Source of the DNA: Beaufortia kweichowensis
Taxonomy: Eukaryota > Chordata > Actinopteri > Cypriniformes > Gastromyzontidae
Reading direction: 5' to 3'
NCBI GenBank assembly: GCA_019155185.1
Contig: CM032808.1
Coordinates: 1,261,185-1,325,184, forward strand
Length of the DNA: 64,000 nt
A program made the position numbers and the translations under genes. Below the pieces are notes generated by a model. That model ran no database searches and had not been told where the DNA came from. It saw nothing but the letters and a program-made list of their open reading frames with translations. Below are positions 56,916 through 64,000 of this stretch, piece by piece (positions within the stretch are counted from its first letter, which is position 1; every line of letters begins with the position of its first letter).

Positions 56916-58872
56916 TTTAATCAGACCTGAACAATCGCTCACAGAGGAACACGTGACACTGACATTCAGACCTGAACAATCGTTCACAGCAACCGTGAAC
57001 ATTTATCATCAGATATGGCCACACTATCTTCCCAGTATTTTATACTTTTAATGCTGCTCTTTTTTCGCGCCGCTGACTGTGTATGTTGTTAGTATGACAG
57101 AGTAATAAAAGACTAACGTGTTTGAAGTGATCAGCCTCAGCGGCGTAACAGCGCTCGTCAATGTATTACTGAGATAGCCAATCAAATAAAAGTCTGCTGG
57201 AGTTACTGGCCAATTAACGGAAAGGAGGCGGGCATTAGTGTTGACAGAAGCCATTGAACGTAAAATCAAAATAAATCTTCATCAGTACTGCCCAATACAA
57301 TTATTCATTGTTTGTAGTCATCTAGTTTCTCTTTAGACCTTCCAAGATTTATTTTTAATTATACAAAAACAGACTGTTCTTTTGTACCCTCAAATTCTTT
57401 TAATTTCTAAATATTAATATTTAATACTCTGTTATAGCATGTAAAAACTTTACTTTAAAAGCTTTGCATCATTACACATCGAACCAAAACGAATAATATT
57501 GTAAAACTTTGATGTAGTGTCTCATAATGTGGTCAGTACACCTGCTGATCTAGATGTGTAAACCCACTGACAACGCTGCAACAATGTTATTTTACAAACC
57601 TATTGCTAATGTCTTTATTCTAGAATAAAAGTTTCTTACTAAAATATTTTACAACAAATCATTTAAATTTTAAGGCTATGCATATTTTTTGTTTTTAAAG
57701 GCTTGCAAAACCTCTGACTTCAGTTCAGAGTCCTGAACTTCAGTATAAAGCATCATTTCCAAATAATGTATGTATTGTGTTTTGGATTGAATATGGTGTA
57801 TAAACTGCAGACAGATGCTCTGATGTGAAATTCCTTTACATAATCAAACAAATGATACATTATATAATCTCCATTTAATTGTTGTATAAATTTATGGAAA
57901 TTTTCTCATATCAACACATTAAGATTTACTAAGGTAAAGTATTTACTAAAGTTAAAGTTTAGTGTGTCAACTGTTGTTTTCCTCAGTAGACTGTATGTCT
58001 TTAAATGTGTCACAATGTTTATGTATCGGATAGTGTCCTATTCTTACAATTTACTGCTTTTATACTTGCCAAATCAATTTTCACTTGGATTTGGCACTTG
58101 GCATGTTAATCTTGGACAATGCCTACATTTCCTGTGTGTTACTTAAAGTGAACTTACTCTAGGTGTTTTCAAAGTAAATTACTCTTGTTAAACCTATAAC
58201 TGATGCACGTACATAGTGTTTTTATGTTTTTAAACTAACAAATTAAGTAAAAAGCTACTGTTTAACCATGTAGCATGGATGACTGTAAGCACAGCCCCTC
58301 AGCACAGGAGGGGTGGGATTCATGGATCAATATATTTTTGTTACACTCAAAACACATAACATAACTTAATAGAACATAATCGTCCATTTCAGGTCAGAGT
58401 ACATAAAAGAAGCCTCAAAATGATCGTTCAGGACTTTTTTATTTAGTAAGAAACCAGACTGAAGGCACCCTGAGCTATTTATAGAGGGTTTGCGGTTGTG
58501 AATTTGAAACTTCTGAGGGTCAGAAGATGCCATATCCATCAAGTCAACAAAGGCGGCATATGAAGAGACTATGATAATACAGGATAATGTACAAAAACAA
58601 AAGTCAAGCAAGTTACCGAACCAGCGGACAATCAAATGACACACAGTAAGAAACACCTGCAATGTTTAACCCGCCCATACACAACCAGCACGTCAATCCT
58701 GGAACAGAGGAGAATATACAGGCATGGTGTACAGTTGCCATTTTGAACCAAAGAAGGTGTAATCGTACCGTCACAAGTGCCATCATTCAAATGCAAATAC
58801 AGTAAAAACAGAAATGTAAAAACGATTTGCCGTCACTTTGCAGGTTTATTCCTAATGCTTACACGTATGCAA
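56916..58872. other. intergenic region between lsm5 and kbtbd2
   Basis: Starts with the lsm5 5' flank (CpG-containing to about 57260), then is AT-rich. From about 58370 it may be kbtbd2 3' UTR. A 98-codon minus-strand frame (58366-58662) has no family resemblance and is not called. Confidence 0.45.
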
Positions 58873-59022
58873 TCACTCTGAACTCAGAAGAACCAAAATT
58901 ACACATACGTTGGATTGATGAGGAGCGTTTTCCACATATTTGATCTCTACGGCCACATTTATGTTGTCCAAAACATCCATTAGCTCATTCACCTTCCTGA
59001 TAGGTCCAATAAAATATAACAT
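58873..59022 (-). CDS. small unrecognised minus-strand frame just 3' of kbtbd2
   Basis: A 49-codon frame. Its central part (KVNELMDVLDNINVAVEIKY) has a regular charged/hydrophobic pattern typical of real helix-strand coding sequence, and an AG acceptor-like ATCAG precedes it on the minus strand. It may be a lost exon, a micro-ORF or chance sequence in the kbtbd2 3' UTR. I do not recognise a family. Confidence 0.2.
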   Translation of the reverse strand: MLYFIGPIRKVNELMDVLDNINVAVEIKYVENAPHQSNVCVILVLLSSE

Positions 59023-59078
59023 TATTATTCTAGAACAGTGAATAAATTACAGGTTTGCATGTGACTAAATGTTTTCGG

Positions 59079-61571
59079 CTATACACGAGGCAGTGACACA
59101 ACGTCGTCCTCCACCTCAAACTCCTCGGCTCCATCGGGAGAGAACAGGTAGGTCGGAGGCTTCCAAGGTAACTCCTCGAGACAGGATGGATACAGTTTAC
59201 CCACGGCACAGCGGAAATCTTTACCGAGGTCCCAGAGCACTCGCTCGGACACGGGCTGCCGTAAACACCAGCGGTCAAGCTCCAGGTCGTACTGATACAG
59301 CGCGTACTTGGCCCGCTCGTTCAAGTGCGTCTCACGTATAAAGATGCACAGCGTGTTGATCAGCACTACCGCGCGCACGCACGGGTCAGAGTATCTCTTG
59401 GCTGGGATGTTGGCGGCGAGGCGAGGCGCCATTCGTTCTTGTTGACGTCGTAGATCTCCACAGTGACCGAGGAGCCGTCGATGGTGCTGGTTGGCAGACG
59501 CAAGCCCGAGTTGCCCACCACGTGCAGACCACCGATATAGAAGATGAGGTCTTCTAACGCCGCAGCGGAAGCGAAGCAGCGACTGGTCTGCCGCATGGCC
59601 ATTTCCACCCAAGTGTCCGCCCGTGGAAAGTAACAGTACATGAGGTCGTGGGTCATGACGTAGATGCAGTCGCGGGCCGTCACTGCCGTACTCCAACTCC
59701 AGGCGAAGGGAAGAGGGCTGGTCATGCTCCATTCGTCTCGTTCGCAATCGTATCGTTCCACCGTGCGCTTGTTCAACTCGCCACCCACGTTGTCGCCACC
59801 GATGGCGTAGATGAAGCCCTGACAGTAGACCAGCGATGGTTTAGTGCGAGTGCACAGCATGGGCGTTTTGGCTACCCACGCGTTCTGCTGAGCGTCCAGC
59901 CAGTAGAAGCTGTCCACCGAACAGTAGGCGGCCTGCAGCTTGCCGCTTTTGCTTCCGTGACTGGCTAGCGTGCTCTTCAGCGGTATCTGACCACCGGCGA
60001 TGAAGATGTCATTGTCTGGGGTGACCAACGTACCGAACTTCTGCAGGTCTCCAGGCGGGCTACTCAGTTTATAGACCTTCTCCGCTTGCGGGCTGTAACA
60101 GACCACCGCGTGGCGCGGCCCGATCACGACCGGGTGGCTTTCGGAAGGCAGTTCGGCTTCTACGAAAATCAACATTTCTTCCTTGGTCATGCCCAGTCTG
60201 GGCTTAAAAAACTTTGGCATGGACTTGTACAGGCCTTGTACTACCACTGACTTGTCATTGGGAGGAAGCCCTTGAAACCAGGCACGCTGGGTCACCTCAG
60301 AGAGAGCGTCGATACGAATCTGGCTGAGGACAGAGGAGAGGTACTGCGAACGCGCTTCCATGTTGTATTCCAGCCACAGCATGGCCGCCTCGCGAACCGT
60401 TTCCTCTTTCTCCACGTTGAGATTATCGCTGCTCAGGAGGTCCAGCAGGAGTTCGTGCGAGAGCTGCAGAAAGGCGTCCTGCCGATACACGACAGGGAAC
60501 TTGTGCTCCACCATGCGCTTGGCGCTCTGCTTGAGCTCGGTGCAGCTGAACAGGTCGCCGATGCTCAGCATCCGCACGCAGTTTTCAGCCGTGATCTTCT
60601 TCACCAAGTAATCTCGACACTGCAGCAAAACATCCTCCACCTGAGACGAGACAATAAATCTGTTAGCAATTGCACAAAACGAATGTCATAAAAAAAAATG
60701 AAAACAAAAACAACTATTGGCATTATTACAGAGGCTATTACTACTAATAACAATAAGAAAAGCACTAAATATACATTAAGACTCCAACACTTTCAGTCCC
60801 CTAAAGATATCTGTATTTAGCAACTAAACAGTCAGGCACTCCAATCAGATTTAAACTGGATTTGAAACTGCAAGTAGAAGAATCTGTATTATAATACAAT
60901 TTCTTATAACTTTTGATCAATGTGTGTGTCCATGTCCGTGTGTCAAGTGAAGTCATAATTCTTTCTGGTTTGATCTAAAATAATCTGAACCACATTTGGA
61001 AAATAACTAAAAAATTCAAGGGCAATTCCAGCAGTATGGAACAAATGGAGAAAAGATGACTCTACATGATACAACAGGCTCTGAACAGGCTCTTGTGTAA
61101 GTTGTTAAGTAAATTGTCTTTCTGACCTGAAGGAAACATGCCGTCTCATACAGAGGTTCAACAGTGCTGTCGTTGATGAGCAGGTTACCGGTGTACGCGT
61201 ACGTTATGATGGTCTGGAGCGTTACAGGGTCAACATTTCTAAGATGAACATGTGTCTGTTTGCTCTCACTAAGTCCGCTCATAAACATGGCCCTACAACA
61301 GCAGAAAACACACTTTGATTAAAACAAACACCATTGAAAGGAAACGTAATTCACTAATCAAAACTTTCCAGAGAGTTTAAAGATTAAGATCCACTTACCT
61401 GAAGTAAGAGCTACAGGTGGCCAGCACCATCTTATGACAGGGAAACTCGCTGTCCTCCACCAGCAGGGTGATGTCAGTCAATAACTTTTGCTCATAGAAG
61501 AACTTCAGCTGTTCCAGTACAGAAACGGCATAGTCTGCGTTGACCGGCCGACGCTCTCCAACCTCCGACAT
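59079..61571 (-). CDS. kbtbd2: kelch repeat and BTB domain-containing protein 2, frame broken by a 5-bp duplication
   Basis: Substrate adaptor of a CUL3 ubiquitin ligase (known in mammals to target the PI3K subunit p85 alpha). Coding exons on the minus strand: 61571-61399, 61292-61127, 60640-59079. Start MSEVGERRPVNADYAVS; BTB domain (LTDITLLVEDSEFPCHKMVL, SSYFRAMFMSGLSESKQTH); BACK domain (NLNVEKEETVREAAMLWLEY, YLSSVLSQIRIDALSEVTQR); kelch repeats (FIYAIGGDNVGGELNKRTVE, FYIGGLHVVGNSG, VEIYDVNKNEWRLA). Directly after NEWRLA the frame shifts: GCGAG is present twice at 59416-59425. The rest of the protein (IPAKRYSDP to VSLPRV) continues in another frame. The exon total is 1901 nt, and 1901 minus 5 is divisible by three, so a single 5-bp tandem duplication explains it. 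Otherwise about 631 aa would be expected (human 623). A non-coding exon lies near 63382. Confidence 0.92.
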
Positions 61572-62119
61572 CGTATCCCATGAGTTTGTGACCAGATTCA
61601 GACCAAAGTGTATCTGTTTTTCTTGTCCAGGTGATATGAGATGTCCCTCTTTTCTTCTGGATGACAGTGTTTAAAGCAGCGGACCAGTGTTCTGCTGGAG
61701 TAAAGGATGATGGAATTGATAAACGACGATGTGTGAGGTAGAGACGTTTACATCAGAGCAGCTGTAGTACAGTGTCAATACTGTCAAACAATGAACACAC
61801 GCCTTACATTAGTCTTACATTCATGTTAGATTTCTAAAAACACACCAGATAAAGTTAAATGCAAGTTATAACAATAATAACATTCAATTTTATAAAACAG
61901 GAGATTAGAATCTAAACTTCAAAAGAATGATTTAGGTTTAAACTCTGAGTGCACGTCATAATAGTAGCAATGATACCTATAATATCACTCAGGTTAAGAA
62001 ACAAAGATATTATTCATTAAGACATTTAATATTTTATGCTGGCACAAGGGCTTTATTGCTTTATGTAGAATACTGTAACATCAAAAGAATGACAGAATAA
62101 AATGCTAACAAATACACAG

Positions 62120-62175
62120 ATCCTGATTTACATTTACAATCAGGCATTTAGCTGACGCTTTTATTCAAAGCGACA
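62120..62175 (-). mobile_element. SINE/LINE tail fragment
   Basis: GATTTACATTTACAATCAGG followed by CATTTAGCTGACGCTTTTAT and CAAAGCGACAA is the reverse complement of the common fish retroposon tail. Confidence 0.65.
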
Positions 62176-62419
62176 AATATTAGGAGACTTTATACAAATA
62201 TCAGGTTTCCTCTGAAGTGTTACGCTGCTTTTAACTTACAAATAATCATAAAAATAATAATGAGCGTGCATCTGTGCAGAAGTATTATAATATTTTACGT
62301 TTTAAGGGGAAAAAAAAAAAATCAACATTTTAACCAGCTCTACTCATAGGACATAATTAAACCAAAGATACACTTTAAAACATAATGACTTAATTACAGG
62401 TAGAAATAAATGCATGTTT

Positions 62420-62572
62420 ATGTTTGTAGCTCAACGGGCAGAGCACACTGTGTTAGCAACCCAAAAATTGTGGGTTCAATCCCAGGTAACACACACACAG
62501 ATGAAATGTACACTTTGATCGCACTGTAAGTTGCTTTGGATAAAGTGTAACTGTACTTTAAATGTTTATTGC
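62420..62572 (+). mobile_element. tRNA-derived SINE
   Basis: The head has pol III boxes like a tRNA (A box TAGCTCAACGGGCAGAGCAC; B box GGGTTCAATCCC) but no pairing acceptor arm, so it is not a functional tRNA. It is followed by AAGTTGCTTTGGATAAAGTG, the same tail family found in opposite orientation at 11184 and 62120. Confidence 0.75.
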
Positions 62573-63381
62573 AGTGTTCAGTGAAGTGTCACTGCTGCTG
62601 AGTCACTCTGACACAGTGGTTTCCATGGTAACAGCATCTTCTCTCATCTGTAAGTCTCGTCGGGAAGATTGTTGGTAGTTTAGTTCAGGTAAATTACTGT
62701 TTAAAAACTGCACAATTTACAATTATTTAGCGATACACATTTGATAGTCTGGTACTTGGTTAGGCTACTTATTAGTACTAGTATTATGGGGTTGTTAATA
62801 ACGCTTTAATGGTTTTATTGCCAACTAGTTCACAGAAATGAGTCACATTTCACTTTACTATTATGACTCATCATTCAGAAAATGATTCAGCAGATCTGTT
62901 CTGTACAGCAGATACATGTACATGTGAAACACATCTGAAGTTACACTCCTGAAAGCCAAAGTGTTCCGTTTAAGATCTTCTTTTCTTTACTGTAAATTAA
63001 GCAGGCTGCTGAAACATTATGTCTTCAGTGTTGACAGGAGCAGGTGTAAACAGATGTGAGTTCAGATTACATCAGCAGTGCAAACTGAGCCAATGCGAAC
63101 TACACGCGACTATATAAACACGTGATCTCTCCGTTTCGTATGATGATGCGTTTTTAATTTGGCGGGACAGAAGCGGTTTGCGGTAAAATTACACTACAAT
63201 CAAATGAGGCCATAACTCGTTTATCATACACGTTACTGAAGGTTTGATCTCAACCTCACTAAAACATCACGTTAACATGTATGCATGTCAGTTAGTCAGA
63301 CTCTGGTGCTCGTGCGTGTGTTTTATCTTGAATAAACAGGCTGTATGATGGTTAGATCAGATGAGACAGAGGTCACCTTAC

Positions 63382-63830
63382 CTCCGATGAGCTGCTGTGA
63401 GCTCCGGCTGCCGGATGACAACACACACAAAGGCGAAGCTCATTGACAAACACCGCAGGCGGCGAGCAGCGATCACACCCGAAGAGGTCAAGTCAAACAG
63501 TCCGATCTCATCAACTCGATCTCAGTGTGTTACTCTCCAATTCATATTACTGTGGATCACAACTGCTTTACATATTACATACATCGGCATACGCAGATGT
63601 GACACATGCTAAGGGTGCTAGCCGCGGCTGCGCTTATCCCAACAGCAAAACTTCACCGCAGTTTAACACAAACATACACGTAAATCCAACAACATCAGTC
63701 GTCCGCTTCAGAAATCAAAAGCTGACACTGTCTATTTCACACGATGTGACTTGTTAAGGTCTTTCGCACATCGCGAGGGCTAAATTAAGAAGTTGCTTCA
63801 TTCAGCTAAACTAGCCGTATGCTAACAGCG
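63382..63830 (-). other. kbtbd2: probable kbtbd2 non-coding first exon (limits approximate)
   Basis: On the minus strand the sequence CAGCTCATCGGAG is followed by a good donor GTAAGG at 63381, fitting a 5' non-coding exon spliced to the ATG exon at 61571. The transcription start is placed by guess just inside the GC/ETS promoter cluster. Confidence 0.5.
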
Positions 63831-63855
63831 CGAGAACTCAAGCATCAACGCCGAA

Positions 63856-63880
63856 GGGGCGGGGCCAAGAGACTTCCGGT
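63856..63880. promoter_or_regulatory. GC box and ETS site, possible bidirectional promoter
   Basis: GGGGCGGGGCC (63856-63866) and ACTTCCGGT (63872-63880) are classic housekeeping promoter elements. They lie upstream of kbtbd2 (minus) and could also serve a plus-strand gene beginning beyond 63900, outside the window. Confidence 0.5.
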
Positions 63881-64000
63881 TTGCCTTTAATTGGGCGCCT
63901 GAGATGACGCCGGTTTCCGTGAGGAAACTGTGAAATGTGTGTTAGTTGAGATTTAGGATAAAACATTTTCCCTTCAGATAAAACTAGAACTTACAGAAGG

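Larger units (their letters stand above)
61572..63381. other. kbtbd2 5' UTR and first intron
   Basis: Between the coding start exon and the non-coding exon. Holds a SINE-tail fragment (62120-62175) and a tRNA-derived SINE (62420-62572). No other gene seen. Confidence 0.5.

Overview
This is a stretch of nuclear DNA from a ray-finned fish, most probably a cypriniform (carp/zebrafish-like). The evidence is split genes with GT-AG introns, proteins that read as fish orthologues of vertebrate genes, an AT-rich background, two nuclear tRNA-Leu genes, and many short fish-type transposon and SINE remnants. Calls rest on protein family knowledge, splice-site reading and reading-frame arithmetic; no database search was run.

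Layout: 1-5.6 kb is mostly non-coding with two tRNA-Leu genes on the minus strand. eef2k (elongation factor 2 kinase) runs + from 5.66 to 15.32 kb. From 15.3 to 19.25 kb there are simple repeats and one unrecognised minus-strand open frame. From 19.26 to 25.14 kb lies a head-to-tail tandem duplication of a 2.94-kb unit; each unit carries an intronless gene for an unusual poly(A)-binding-protein-like RRM protein with its own TATA promoter. The second copy is open (658 codons); the first is broken by clustered indels. drosha (pri-miRNA RNase III) runs + from about 26.9 to 39.7 kb in 30 coding exons. irf9 (41.3-45.1 kb, +), emc9 (47.1-49.3 kb, -) and psme2 (50.7-53.8 kb, +) form a cluster that matches the conserved IRF9/EMC9/PSME2 neighbourhood of other vertebrates. 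lsm5 (54.2-56.9 kb, -) and kbtbd2 (59.1-61.6 kb, -, non-coding exon near 63.4 kb) form a second conserved pair.

How the genes relate: irf9 (interferon transcription factor) and psme2 (interferon-induced proteasome activator) are functionally linked and have GAS-like and ISRE-like motifs upstream. The others are housekeeping genes of RNA processing (drosha, lsm5), translation control (eef2k), membrane-protein insertion (emc9) and ubiquitin ligation (kbtbd2).

Most notable: (1) the duplicated PABP-like gene with three RRMs, no recognisable MLLE domain, an internally repeated new C-terminal region and a lysine-rich 9-residue tail repeat; (2) a minisatellite in emc9 whose 63-bp unit is the exon 1/splice donor junction itself, repeated about 15 times and in frame; (3) a 5-bp tandem duplication that breaks the kbtbd2 kelch region; (4) the indel-only signature of PABP copy 1, which suggests assembly error as much as decay.
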